Below are positions 1-8,004 of a stretch of DNA of 64,000 bases, piece after piece. The stretch comes from Mycolicibacterium alvei (lineage in GTDB: Bacteria > Actinomycetota > Actinomycetes > Mycobacteriales > Mycobacteriaceae): assembly GCF_010727325.1 (NCBI RefSeq), contig NZ_AP022565.1, forward strand, positions 3,596,001-3,660,000, read 5' to 3'. Positions within the stretch are counted from its first letter, which is position 1. Every line of letters begins with the position of its first letter. The notes below the pieces were generated by a model that was not told the origin of the DNA, ran no database searches, and worked only from the letters and a program-made list of their open reading frames with translations. The translations under genes were made by a program, and so were the position numbers.

Positions 1-960
1 GCGGGCGGCACGGATCCGGGCCATCTGGGTCGCGGCCCGGTAGGCCTCGATCTGCTCCTTGACCCGGCTCAGGCCGATCTGACGGTCGAGTTCGGCCTGC
101 GCCTCGGCCAGCAGCTTGTCCCGAGCCGAGGTGTCGGCCACCACGCTGGCCGGATCCCACGGATCGGTGCGGGCCGCGATCTTCTCGGCCGTCGTGGTCT
201 CCAGCCGATAGGCCGGATCCCGCAGTGCCGCCGTGACCTTGGGCTCCGGGAAGTTCGCCTGCAACCATTCCAGGAGGACCTGGGCGGACTCCTCGTTGCC
301 CTGGGCGCGCCGGGCCATCGCCAGGAACCAGGCGATGGGCCGCGAGCAGGCGGCCGCTGCCGGCGTACCGTCCGCAGCGGTGAGGCGCCGGTCAGCCTCG
401 GTGAACAACCCCAGGTTGGCAGCCGCCACGCCGTGAGCCACGCCGGCCGCGGCGGCAAGGAAGGCGTCGGGCCACTGATCGGCGCCGCGCACCTGGTCGA
501 TCACATCGGTCCAGCGTTGCGCCGCACCGTAGATCACCGCCTTGACCCAGGCCACCAGATGTTCGGACCCACCGGCCGGGGCGTCTTCCAGGGCCTCCAT
601 CGCGTCGGCGAAGTTGCCCTCGTTCGCCTCCTGCACGGCGAATCCCAGGGTGATCGCCAACGGTGAGTTGATCGGGTAGGAGATCTCTTTCCCGAAGATG
701 CCGCCGATCGGGATCCTCGCGCCGACACTGTTCATCGAGATCTCGGCCGCACCGGCCAACTGGCCGAAGTTCGAGCGCGAGTACCAGGCCCGGAACAACG
801 TCACCCGGTCCGTGTCACCACAGCGGATCCGTCCCACCCACGCATCGCAGGCGGTTTCGTCGTAACCGGTTATCTCGGTGAATATCTCGAGTGAACGGGC
901 CGGCGAGCCGGAGAGCATGCCCACCGCGCTACCGAACATTCCAGCAAGGTGGTCAGCCAT
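1..960 (-). CDS. eccA1: EccA1, ESX-1 AAA+ ATPase (N-terminal part; 3' end outside window)
   Basis: The frame is open from an ATG at 960 to the left edge, so about 320 residues are seen. They begin MADHLAGMFGSAVGM and form the alpha-helical TPR-like N-terminal domain of EccA proteins; the C-terminal CbxX-type AAA+ domain lies outside the window. EccA1 is a cytosolic ATPase (about 573 aa in M. tuberculosis, Rv3868) that acts on ESX-1 substrates and chaperones. The start overlaps the last 8 nt of the upstream gene, which implies translational coupling. The order espE-espF-espG1-espH-eccA1 identifies the ESX-1 paralogue rather than another ESX system. Confidence 0.85.
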   Translation of the reverse strand, partial: MADHLAGMFGSAVGMLSGSPARSLEIFTEITGYDETACDAWVGRIRCGDTDRVTLFRAWYSRSNFGQLAGAAEISMNSVGARIPIGGIFGKEISYPINSPLAITLGFAVQEANEGNFADAMEALEDAPAGGSEHLVAWVKAVIYGAAQRWTDVIDQVRGADQWPDAFLAAAAGVAHGVAAANLGLFTEADRRLTAADGTPAAAACSRPIAWFLAMARRAQGNEESAQVLLEWLQANFPEPKVTAALRDPAYRLETTTAEKIAARTDPWDPASVVADTSARDKLLAEAQAELDRQIGLSRVKEQIEAYRAATQMARIRAAR

Positions 961-1453
961 CGTCGCCTCCATAGCGGGTCGAAAAGACCTGGGCCCGAGC
1001 ATCATCTGCTTGCTCCGGGGTAGGTAGATCCAGGTCACGGTTCAGAAAGTCGCGGGTCGCCGCGTCGTCGTGTCCATGCTCCCGCATTCCCGCGAGCATG
1101 AACGAGTACTGGGCGGACTTGGCCTGCTGAGCAGCCAGGCCCGCGACCACCAGGATTTCCTCGGCCAGATCCCGTTCGGTCAGATTGGTGATGTTCGGTG
1201 CCAACTCGATCTCGTGCACCCGGCCATCCATGAACACCGTCACCGTGACCGTTTCGGGCGGATTGGTGACGGTGAACAGCGGCAACGTGAGCTTCTCGTC
1301 GTCACTGCCGGACCCCTCCGAAAACCCGTCGCCGGATACCTCGTCGTCGGCAGACACGACATCGTCGTACGTCCCGAGTGCATCGAGGGCGGCTGCGTTC
1401 GATTCGTCATAGTCGTCATCGTCATCCGGAGAAAGTGGCGGAAAATCACCCAC
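953..1453 (-). CDS. espH: EspH-like ESX-1 secretion-associated protein
   Basis: A 166-aa acidic protein that starts at GTG 1453, with AAGGGGC about 9 nt upstream. The N-terminal half is rich in Asp/Ser/Glu (DDDDDYDES near the start). The C-terminal half has a predicted beta/alpha segment around FTVTNPPETVTVTVFMDG and ends in a helical region. M. tuberculosis EspH (Rv3867) is 183 aa and sits in the same place between espG1 and eccA1. Its biochemical role is poorly defined; it is needed for proper secretion of some ESX-1 substrates. The identification rests on position, size and acidic character. Confidence 0.75.
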   Translation of the reverse strand: MGDFPPLSPDDDDDYDESNAAALDALGTYDDVVSADDEVSGDGFSEGSGSDDEKLTLPLFTVTNPPETVTVTVFMDGRVHEIELAPNITNLTERDLAEEILVVAGLAAQQAKSAQYSFMLAGMREHGHDDAATRDFLNRDLDLPTPEQADDARAQVFSTRYGGDDG

Positions 1454-1467
1454 CGTGGCGGCCCCTT

Positions 1468-2316
1468 TCAGTACGCGTAGGAGCTGTCCGGATCAGGCTT
1501 GTCGAACCACGAACCCGATGGCAGGAATTCGATCAAACCGTCCAAGGCCCGCTGCAGGTTGTCCCTGGTCCCGGTCAGGAAGCTGCCGTAGAGCTCCCCG
1601 TTCACCCGACGCGGAATGGACACGATGCGTCCCTGCTTCGAGTCCAGCACACCGGCGGCCACGTCGACCTGGGCGATGGTGCCACCCGGATTCCGCTCGG
1701 ACACCACGAGTTCCACCCAGCTCTCGGGCTCGGAGATGATGTTCGCGTAGACCCGGGCCGAGGTCGGCGGGATGCCGTAGCCCGTCAGCTCGTCGGCGGT
1801 TCTGCAACTGGCGAGGGTCGCCGCGACCCCGGTCAACGGCTCGACACTGGCGGGCTGGCCTTCGCCGAGCACGGTCATCACCATGCCGGCCAGACCCACC
1901 TGCGCGGCCACCCGCTGCAGCACCAGCATGTCGTTGTCGCGGGCCGCGACCACGTGCCGACCGCCCTTGCGGCACACCACGAATCGGATCATCTTGCCGC
2001 CGAGGTCGCGCCGCCACCAGCGCCCCTCCAGGGTCCGCTCGGGCCGGCTCAAGGTGTCGAGCATCGCCGCCACCTCGGGGTGGGGGTTGCCGAACACATC
2101 CAGCACGCCCTGGGCCGTGAGATCACGGGTCACCTGTTCCCACACGACCGCGCGCAGATCAGGCTGCGGGATGTTCAACCGGATTCCCATCGAGGGCGGG
2201 AAGTCGGTCAACCCCAGCTTGTCGGCGACCACCAGGATCCCGTCGATGGTCAGCTCGACCCCGACGACATCGTCGATCGCCTGGACATTCGCGTCGGCGC
2301 CAAAAGGAGTAGTCAT
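1468..2316 (-). CDS. espG1: EspG1, ESX-1 substrate chaperone
   Basis: A 282-aa protein starting at ATG 2316. Length and fold match the EspG family (M. tuberculosis EspG1, Rv3866, 283 aa). These are cytosolic chaperones that bind PE/PPE heterodimers and keep them soluble for the type VII machinery. The sequence shows the family's pattern of alternating strands and helices, such as VELTIDGILVVADKLG near the N-terminus and WVELVVSERNPGGT in the second half. It lies 14 nt downstream of espF and 14 nt upstream of espH in one transcription unit. Confidence 0.85.
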   Translation of the reverse strand: MTTPFGADANVQAIDDVVGVELTIDGILVVADKLGLTDFPPSMGIRLNIPQPDLRAVVWEQVTRDLTAQGVLDVFGNPHPEVAAMLDTLSRPERTLEGRWWRRDLGGKMIRFVVCRKGGRHVVAARDNDMLVLQRVAAQVGLAGMVMTVLGEGQPASVEPLTGVAATLASCRTADELTGYGIPPTSARVYANIISEPESWVELVVSERNPGGTIAQVDVAAGVLDSKQGRIVSIPRRVNGELYGSFLTGTRDNLQRALDGLIEFLPSGSWFDKPDPDSSYAY

Positions 2317-2330
2317 CGTCCGCTCCGCCT

Positions 2331-2642
2331 CTACCGAACAGTTCCGTTGACGGCGCCGGACATCGTCGAATCCGTCCGGTCGTACCCGCTCGCCGCACGA
2401 GAGAGCTTCGCCCCGAGCTCGCGCGACACGTTGGCCATACCGGCTCCCGCGGCGCGGCGCGCGTTGAGCGCGGACGCCACGGCCGAGGCCGTCGACGACG
2501 AAATCGGCCCATGCGTCAGGCGTACCGCGCTGTCGACACCTTCGACCACGCTGGTAGCCACGGTCAGACTGGTCGCCGCCTGGCCCTGTTTGGCCGATAG
2601 CTCGTACAAATGCGCGGTGGCAACCCGCAAATCACCCGCCAT
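2331..2642 (-). CDS. espF: EspF, EspC/EspF-family ESX-1 protein
   Basis: A 103-aa protein, exactly the length of M. tuberculosis EspF (Rv3865). It starts at ATG 2642 with GAGGGG 7 nt upstream. It is a single helical-hairpin protein of the EspC/EspF family, with the conserved stretch VRLTHGPISS in the turn region and no signal peptide or membrane segment. Members are secreted or secretion-associated partners of EspA/EspE-type proteins. Placement directly after espE supports an EspE-EspF pair. Confidence 0.85.
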   Translation of the reverse strand: MAGDLRVATAHLYELSAKQGQAATSLTVATSVVEGVDSAVRLTHGPISSSTASAVASALNARRAAGAGMANVSRELGAKLSRAASGYDRTDSTMSGAVNGTVR

Positions 2643-2673
2643 GCAAATCCCCTCGATCCCTGTCCCCGAATTC

Positions 2674-4116
2674 TTACCTGTCGATCACGGCCGCAGACCC
2701 GGGTACACCGCGGTCTAATGTAGCCGCCGCTGCCACTCGCAGCTGGCCCTGCTCGAAATCGGCCCCAACGTGCACCGGAGCCGGACCCGCAGCGACGCTT
2801 CCGGCGGCCGTGGCCTCCAGGTCCGGGGGCAGTGTCTTGGCGGCCTCGTCGTCCGCGCCGACACCGAGCGGATCGGCCGGGCCGCCCGCCGAATCGGTGT
2901 CAGGCACGTCTCCGACCTCGCCCTCTTCGGGCTCGCCCACCTGCTCCTCGCCGTCGCCCTTCTCACGGTCCTCGACGTTCTTCTCGTCGTCCTCGTCGCG
3001 GCCGTCCCGATTCGCGTCGTCCTGGCCGCCTTCGTCGGCCACATCGAGACCGGTGACGCCCGACGCCTTGTCGATCTCGGCGGCGTCGGCGAGGCCGGCC
3101 GTCGAGCCGGCCATCTGCGCCGCCTGGGTCCCGGCCTGGGTTGCCGCCTGCACCGCCTGTCCGACAGCCTGGCTGATCCCGCCGAGGATTCCGCTGAGCG
3201 GGCTCACCAGCGAGCCCAGGATCCCGCCCAGGGCACCGGCCGCGTTCGCGGCCGCATCGGACGGCGGAGCGCCCATACCTGAGGAGTCCGTGGGCATCCC
3301 CGGCCCCGATGCGGAGCCCGGTCGCGTGCCTCCCCCGCCGCCGGTCGACGGGACGCTGCCGCCGCCGCCCGACGGAACATCGCCACCGCCCGTGGGGACG
3401 CCGGGATCCGTGGCCCCGGAATCTCCCGGTGCCGACACCTCGGGGTCGCCGGCCGGCGGCTCGAACTCCGCGCCGGTCAGCGTGGCGCCGCCGGCCAGGC
3501 TCTGGTACTGCGCCGCCGCGTTCTGCAGCACGGCCGCGTTCTCGTCGATATGGCCGCACAGAGTTCGCAGGTCGTTGTTCGAGTCGCCGACGGCCTTGGC
3601 CACCATCGCGAACTCGGCGGTCATCTGGGCTGCCGTCCCGAAACCGGGAACGATGCCCGCGCTCGTGGTGAGCAGGCTCATCGCACCCAGCCAGTCGGAA
3701 TGTCCGTCGAGGTTGTCCCGGGTGGCCGCGATCTGGCCGGCTTCGGTGGACAACACCTCGGCCACCATGGTGTCCAACCCGAGCATCGTCTGGACCCGGC
3801 CGACCTGTTCGCTGTTGCGGCCCGCGTAGGCGCTGGCCCCGTTGCTGTCCCAGCTGTCGTCGGGGAAGGCCGACACGAGCACCTGCCCGACCTCGCCCAT
3901 GGTGTCGGCCCCCGCATCGAAACGTTGCCCGTTCTCCGGATCGCCGACCCCGGTGCTGCTCTTCATCGATGCGATGGTCTGCTGGCCGGCGACCAGAATC
4001 GGTGACCGGGCGGCTCTGATCAGACGCGAGCCGGCCTTCGCGGCACGCTCGGTCCACTTCAGGTTGCTCTCGATCACGCCTTTGCCGAAATCGGCAATCT
4101 CCCCCAGCAGTCCCAT
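2674..4116 (-). CDS. espE: EspE-like ESX-1 substrate with Gly/Pro-rich and acidic tail
   Basis: About 480 aa from ATG 4116, chosen because AAGGGG lies 9 nt upstream; in-frame ATGs at 4170 and 4218 would add 18 or 34 residues but lack a well-placed ribosome site. The N-terminal ~220 residues are helical and contain SWDSNGASAYAGRN, reminiscent of the WXG-type region of EspA/EspE proteins, followed by a hydrophobic hairpin (SAGIVPGFGTAAQMTAEFAMV). The middle is Gly/Pro/Ser-rich, and residues of roughly the last 120 are strongly acidic (DEDDEKNVEDREKGDGEEQ). EspE is the first gene of the ESX-1 operon in mycobacteria. The tail differs from M. tuberculosis EspE (402 aa), so the name rests mainly on context. 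Confidence 0.7.
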   Translation of the reverse strand: MGLLGEIADFGKGVIESNLKWTERAAKAGSRLIRAARSPILVAGQQTIASMKSSTGVGDPENGQRFDAGADTMGEVGQVLVSAFPDDSWDSNGASAYAGRNSEQVGRVQTMLGLDTMVAEVLSTEAGQIAATRDNLDGHSDWLGAMSLLTTSAGIVPGFGTAAQMTAEFAMVAKAVGDSNNDLRTLCGHIDENAAVLQNAAAQYQSLAGGATLTGAEFEPPAGDPEVSAPGDSGATDPGVPTGGGDVPSGGGGSVPSTGGGGGTRPGSASGPGMPTDSSGMGAPPSDAAANAAGALGGILGSLVSPLSGILGGISQAVGQAVQAATQAGTQAAQMAGSTAGLADAAEIDKASGVTGLDVADEGGQDDANRDGRDEDDEKNVEDREKGDGEEQVGEPEEGEVGDVPDTDSAGGPADPLGVGADDEAAKTLPPDLEATAAGSVAAGPAPVHVGADFEQGQLRVAAAATLDRGVPGSAAVIDR

Positions 4117-4508
4117 ACCCCGTGTCCCCTTCGCCGGAACAGAGATTACCAGCGCATTCGACCCGGTCATCGCACCAATTTCACGCCTCCGACAGCCTCC
4201 GGATGACGGTGCCCGCACTCGCTCCGACCACTACTTATTACCGGCGAACGACCGTTTTCCTCCCGGCATCCCAGGCAGTGGGGCCTACGTCCGTGGGCCA
4301 TCACCGGGATGGCGGCGCAGCGTCGATTCACCGGTACCGCCCGACGCTCCGTCGGGCGGCTTGTGACGCCCTACGGGCGTTGCCACGCCAATTTGCTATG
4401 ACGTCAGTTCCGCCCGATTACCGGCGGACCCTGCAAGCCGGACGGGTTGTAGTCGATACTTGAACACGGACAAAGTTCCCGAGTATGAGTTCCGGAGGAG
4501 ATTCAGGC
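4117..4508. promoter_or_regulatory. Divergent intergenic region between espE and the EspI-like gene
   Basis: These 392 nt separate two divergent genes and must hold both promoters. The block from about 4219 to 4480 is slightly less GC-rich than the flanking genes. No strong inverted repeat or tRNA was seen. A ribosome site GGAGGAG (4494-4500) precedes the rightward gene. No convincing operator could be assigned by eye. Confidence 0.45.
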
Positions 4509-6008
4509 GTGCCCGACCCCGACGACACCTTGCGCAGAGAGCTCGGCTGGACGGGTCCGGAGGAATCACACTTCGAACCCGATACGCGGCCGACCCGCCG
4601 CAAGCCACCAGAGCCGCCACCCTCGCTACCGGGGCGGCCCCCGGTGGATTTCGTGCCGTCGAAGATTCCGGCCGGTACCGACCCCGACGACCCCGGACCG
4701 TCGCAGGTGGTACCCGTGGACCGCGATGCCGAGCGCGCGCGCAGCACGTTCCGGGAAGCGCCCCCCGCGCCTCCCACACCGCCGACACCGCCGCAGCAAC
4801 AGGTGCCGCCTCCTCCGCCACCTCCGGCCCCGCCGGCCCCTCCGGCACCCCCCGCCCCACCACCGAACATCGGTCAGCCCGAACACCGGCCGGATGCGTG
4901 GGAGCAGAACCCGCCCGGCTGGCAGCTTCCGTCGCAGCGCCCGCCAGGCCCGGGAGGCCCGCCGCAGCAGCCGTACGGACCGCCACCCGGTCAGCCCTGG
5001 CCGGCCGAAGGCGGGTTCGCCCCGGATCCCGGTGCGGCCGCCGTACCCGGAGCGCCGACCGGGTCATACGCCGACCGCATCCGGGTGAACGACCTGGTTC
5101 CGCCGAAGCGTCAGCCACCGGGCAGCGGGTGGCGGTTGTTCGTGTACCGGGCCACGTTCGGGATGATCAACCCCGGCCCGTCGCCGGAAGACCTTCGGGT
5201 CGCCGAGCTCGAGGCCAAGATCAAGGGGCTCCTGCGCGGCCACTACAAGGTCGGGGTGATGGGCAAGGGCGGGGTCGGCAAGACCACCGTCTCGGCCAGC
5301 GTGGGATCGATCTTCGCCCAGTTGCGCCAGGACGATCGCGTGGTGGCCATCGACGCCGACACATCCTTCGGCAAGCTCGGGAGCCGCGTCGACCCCCAGG
5401 CGCAGAGCTCGTACTGGGAGCTGGCCAACGACAAACACCTGGACTCGTTCGCCGATGTGCGCAGTCGCGTCGGGACCAACGCCGCCGGTCTGTTCGTCCT
5501 GGCCGGCGAGGGCACCCCCGCCCGCCGCCGCGTGCTGGACGCGGCCATCTACCGCGAGGCCACCACCCGACTCGACCGGCACTTCTCCATCTCGGTGGTG
5601 GACTGCAGCTCGACGATGGACTCGCCGGTGACCCAGGAGGTGCTGCGCGACCTCGACGGCCTGATCGTGGTGTCCTCCCCGTGGGTCGACGGCGCCGCCA
5701 CCGCCGGACAGACGCTGGACTGGCTGGCCGCCCACGAGATGACGGACCTGCTGCAGCGCACCGTCGTGGTACTCAACGACTCCGACGGCCACGCCGACAA
5801 GCGCACGCGCACGATCCTGGCCGGGCAGTTCTCGGGCCAGGGCCAGCGGGTCATCGAGGTGCCGTTCGACGGGCATCTGCGCCCCGGTGGCGTCGTCGAC
5901 CCCCGGGAGATGTCGACCCCGACCCGGCGCCGGTTCCTCGAGATCGCCGCGGCTCTGGCCGAACACTTCCCGACGCACGACGACCGGCGGGACCGCCCGC
6001 CGGGCTGA
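4509..6008 (+). CDS. EspI-type ParA/MinD-like ATPase with proline-rich N-terminus
   Basis: About 499 aa. The GTG at 4509 is preferred because GGAGGAG sits 8 nt upstream; an in-frame ATG at 4485 has no ribosome site. Residues ~1-210 are disordered and extremely Pro-rich (runs such as PPPPPPPAPPAPP). The C-terminal half is a deviant-Walker ParA/MinD domain: GKGGVGKTT at ~255-263 and AIDADTSFGKLGSR after it. M. tuberculosis EspI (Rv3876) has this architecture and lowers ESX-1 secretion when ATP is low; several T7SS loci carry similar ATPases. Here the gene is divergent from espE, so an ESX-1 role is inferred. It abuts the next, convergent gene with no gap. Confidence 0.75.
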   Translation: MPDPDDTLRRELGWTGPEESHFEPDTRPTRRKPPEPPPSLPGRPPVDFVPSKIPAGTDPDDPGPSQVVPVDRDAERARSTFREAPPAPPTPPTPPQQQVPPPPPPPAPPAPPAPPAPPPNIGQPEHRPDAWEQNPPGWQLPSQRPPGPGGPPQQPYGPPPGQPWPAEGGFAPDPGAAAVPGAPTGSYADRIRVNDLVPPKRQPPGSGWRLFVYRATFGMINPGPSPEDLRVAELEAKIKGLLRGHYKVGVMGKGGVGKTTVSASVGSIFAQLRQDDRVVAIDADTSFGKLGSRVDPQAQSSYWELANDKHLDSFADVRSRVGTNAAGLFVLAGEGTPARRRVLDAAIYREATTRLDRHFSISVVDCSSTMDSPVTQEVLRDLDGLIVVSSPWVDGAATAGQTLDWLAAHEMTDLLQRTVVVLNDSDGHADKRTRTILAGQFSGQGQRVIEVPFDGHLRPGGVVDPREMSTPTRRRFLEIAAALAEHFPTHDDRRDRPPG

Positions 6009-6800
6009 TCAGCGCATTGCGCCGATCAGCCCCTCCAAGGCGTGGACCGCAGGAGCGTCGACCGGGTACTCCGCCTCGGCGCGCGCCACGATGTCCTCGG
6101 AAACACCGGCGGCCGTGGCAGTTTCACTGATCGTGAGATTCGACTGCCGACGGGCGGCATAGAGGCGCTGCCCGAGCGTGGCGCCGGGCGCCGTGGCCGC
6201 GAGCGTGGTCAGCTCATCGATCTGACGCCGCACCGCGCTGAGCGCCTTGATCAGCGCCGGGGTCACCATGCTCAGCCGCGCCGCACGGGCCGCGACGGCC
6301 TCGAGCTGACGCAGGTCGGCCAGGACCGAGGTGACCCGCGGCGTGAACTCCGGTTCCCCGACGGCAGGCAACGTGTCGATCGTCGACTCGAGGGTGTTCA
6401 CCGCGGTCAGGACCGCCTGGGCGATCAGCGGTACCTCGTCGCTGGCCGGCGGTGTCGTCGACAACGGCACGGCGGCCGGTTGCACGCTGACCACGGTGGG
6501 CGGGTCGATGTGGGCCGGCGCAGGCATCGTCGGATCGGGTACGGGTCCGCCCTGACGCAACCGGGCGATCGTGCCCGGCGGCCAGCGCAACACCTCTTCG
6601 AGCTTGAGTCGGGTGCGGTCGCGGGGCCAGCTGCGACCCTTTTCGAACGCGATGAGCGCTCCGGCGTTGATGATTCCGTCGGCGGCAAGGCTGCGCTGGC
6701 TGATGTCGAGTTCGCGACGGCGGGCTGCCGCGGCAGCACCGGCGCGGATGAGTCCGACATCGAACTCACCGGTGGCGAGATCGTACTCAGCGTCGGTCAT
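6009..6800 (-). CDS. XRE-family helix-turn-helix regulator (Rv0023-like)
   Basis: About 263 aa from ATG 6800, which follows GAGGAAC by 8 nt; the longer in-frame start at 6869 lacks this. The N-terminal HTH spans ~15-75 (RRRELDISQRSLAADGIIN, then GALIAFEKGRSWPR), a Cro/CI-type fold. A second HTH-like segment near the C-terminus (GQRLYAARRQSNLTISETATAAGVS) suggests two DNA-binding modules around a helical linker. Its closest remembered homologue is Rv0023, which is also next to whiB5 (Rv0022c) in M. tuberculosis. It is transcribed away from whiB5 and is a natural candidate for binding the shared promoter region. Confidence 0.8.
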   Translation of the reverse strand: MTDAEYDLATGEFDVGLIRAGAAAAARRRELDISQRSLAADGIINAGALIAFEKGRSWPRDRTRLKLEEVLRWPPGTIARLRQGGPVPDPTMPAPAHIDPPTVVSVQPAAVPLSTTPPASDEVPLIAQAVLTAVNTLESTIDTLPAVGEPEFTPRVTSVLADLRQLEAVAARAARLSMVTPALIKALSAVRRQIDELTTLAATAPGATLGQRLYAARRQSNLTISETATAAGVSEDIVARAEAEYPVDAPAVHALEGLIGAMR

Positions 6801-7185
6801 ACGGGGCTGTTCCTCGCCGATGTGCTCAGCTTCAGCGCAAATGCTGGAGCGGTTGCCGGGACCCCTCAATCCTAACCCCAGACCGCAGCACCGCTACGCC
6901 TTGGTTTTTTCTCACCCACAGCAAACAACTCCGATGCTACGGCTTCTCGGCGGGACAAACCGAAGCTCTGCTACGGGTACAGCGAAGTACCTGTTGGCGC
7001 CCTGACGTGCGATTTTGGATACATCAAGGCTTTCCGCTGGTGGTCCTGCGTCATTACGGATGCAACGATCCGTAGCGTTGCGCTGCAGCGGTTTGAACCA
7101 AACTGTTGCATCGCTACGGTTGTTGCTATAGCGTTCCCCCCAACGCGGTACACACCGCAACCGGAGCCCCTACAGGAGCAGCAGC
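6801..7185. promoter_or_regulatory. Divergent promoter region with five GCTACG motifs
   Basis: These 385 nt lie between the XRE regulator and whiB5. GCTACG occurs on the + strand at 6893 (GCTACGC), 6936, 6970 and 7113 (all GCTACGG), and on the - strand at 7070-7076. The last two sit in longer related copies: GCAAC..CCGTAGCG.TGC starting near 7062, and its inverted version near 7108. The stretch is also less GC-rich than its surroundings (TTGGTTTTTTCTC at 6900). This pattern suggests an operator cluster for the XRE protein or for WhiB5. Confidence 0.5.
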
Positions 7186-7479
7186 ATGAACGCACTCATG
7201 TCCAACGGCATCCCGCTCGGCGTTTGCACCAGCAACCCGGAGCGGTGGACCGCCACCCCCGACGAGCAGGCGAAGGTCATCTGCCGGGAATGCCCGCGGC
7301 GTTGGCTGTGCGCTCGCGAGGCCTGCGAACTGCCCCGCGCGGAAGGGCTCTGGGCCGGCATCATGGTTCCCGAGGCGGGCCGAGGCCGCAGCTTCGCGCT
7401 CAAGCAGCTGCGATCGCTCGCCGAGCGCAACGGCTACCCGGTGCGCAAGCTGGGCCTGGTCTTCCCCGAAGCCGCCTGA
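7186..7479 (+). CDS. whiB5: WhiB5, iron-sulfur WhiB-family regulator
   Basis: A 97-aa protein. ATG 7186 follows AGGAG by 7 nt. The four WhiB cysteines are C14, C33, C36 and C42 (C-X18-C-X2-C-X5-C), which ligate a [4Fe-4S] cluster; an extra Cys is at 47. The turn motif is GLWAG at 54-58, and a basic C-terminus (RGRSFALKQLRSLAER) follows. It resembles WhiB5 (Rv0022c) closely in CPRRWLCAR and QLRSLAERNGYPVR, but lacks that protein's longer N-terminus. WhiB5 is a redox-sensing transcription factor involved in nutrient-stress and secretion gene expression in M. tuberculosis. Confidence 0.88.
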   Translation: MNALMSNGIPLGVCTSNPERWTATPDEQAKVICRECPRRWLCAREACELPRAEGLWAGIMVPEAGRGRSFALKQLRSLAERNGYPVRKLGLVFPEAA

Positions 7480-7502
7480 TCCTCAGATCTTTTTCCGCTC
7501 TT

Positions 7503-7531
7503 GCCCTGCCGATTCGAGGGGACGGCAGGGC
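7503..7531 (+). terminator. Stem-loop downstream of whiB5
   Basis: Perfect 9-bp arms GCCCTGCCG (7503-7511) and CGGCAGGGC (7523-7531) flank an 11-nt loop, 24 nt after the whiB5 stop. A T-run (TCTTTTT) lies upstream rather than downstream, so it fits the tail-less terminators common in mycobacteria. Confidence 0.5.
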
Positions 7532-7560
7532 GAGGGCAGGTTTCCACTGGGGGAGGAATA

Positions 7561-7617
7561 GGGGCCCGGGGTGTGTCGTTACACCCGCAGACGGTGCCGG
7601 GCATTGCCCCGGGCCCC
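7561..7617. repeat. GC-rich inverted repeat between convergent genes
   Basis: Arms GGGGCCCGGGG (7561-7571) and CCCCGGGCCCC (7607-7617) are perfect 11-bp complements around a 35-nt insert that itself contains a small GTGT/ACAC hairpin. It lies between whiB5 and the convergent DivIVA-like gene. It could be a bidirectional terminator or a structured RNA; the sequence alone does not decide. Confidence 0.4.
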
Positions 7618-7692
7618 ACACCAGAACCGTCGCTTCGAGCGACCACTCGCCGCGAGGCGCAGTGACGGCACCGTCCCCGAACTTCTTCTCCG

Positions 7693-7959
7693 TTATCGCT
7701 CGAGCGTGACGACCACCGCGTCGAGCAGGCTGTCCACCTCGTCCTCGTCGTAGCCGCGCTGAAACATCGGCGGCTTCGGGAACACGATGCTGCGGACGTC
7801 ATCGGCACCGAGGTGCCCCCGCCCGTCGAGCCGCCGGGCCACCAGCGCCAGAAAATCGTCGACCGACTTCTTGTGATAACCCCGCTTGCCCAACTTCGAC
7901 TTCGAAAATTCGGTGCTGCGAACGTCTTCGGCAGTCAATCCCCCGGTCATGCCGGTCAT
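7693..7959 (-). CDS. Small protein with two DivIVA-type motifs
   Basis: An 88-aa protein from ATG 7959 (an alternative ATG is at 7950). Two copies of the DivIVA N-terminal motif follow each other: LTAEDVRSTEFSKSKLGKRG with YHKKSVDDFL, then LGADDVRSIVFPKPPMFQRG with YDEDEVDSLLD. This is the lipid-binding start of DivIVA/Wag31 proteins, without the long coiled coil. Similar mini-proteins (DivIVA-domain families) occur in actinobacteria. A membrane-curvature or polar-growth role is plausible but unproven. It converges on whiB5 and is divergent from the pirin gene. Confidence 0.7.
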   Translation of the reverse strand: MTGMTGGLTAEDVRSTEFSKSKLGKRGYHKKSVDDFLALVARRLDGRGHLGADDVRSIVFPKPPMFQRGYDEDEVDSLLDAVVVTLER

Positions 7960-8004
7960 GTTAACCGCGCCTGGGTTTGCCCGAACACCGCTACCGTGAG
8001 GTTC

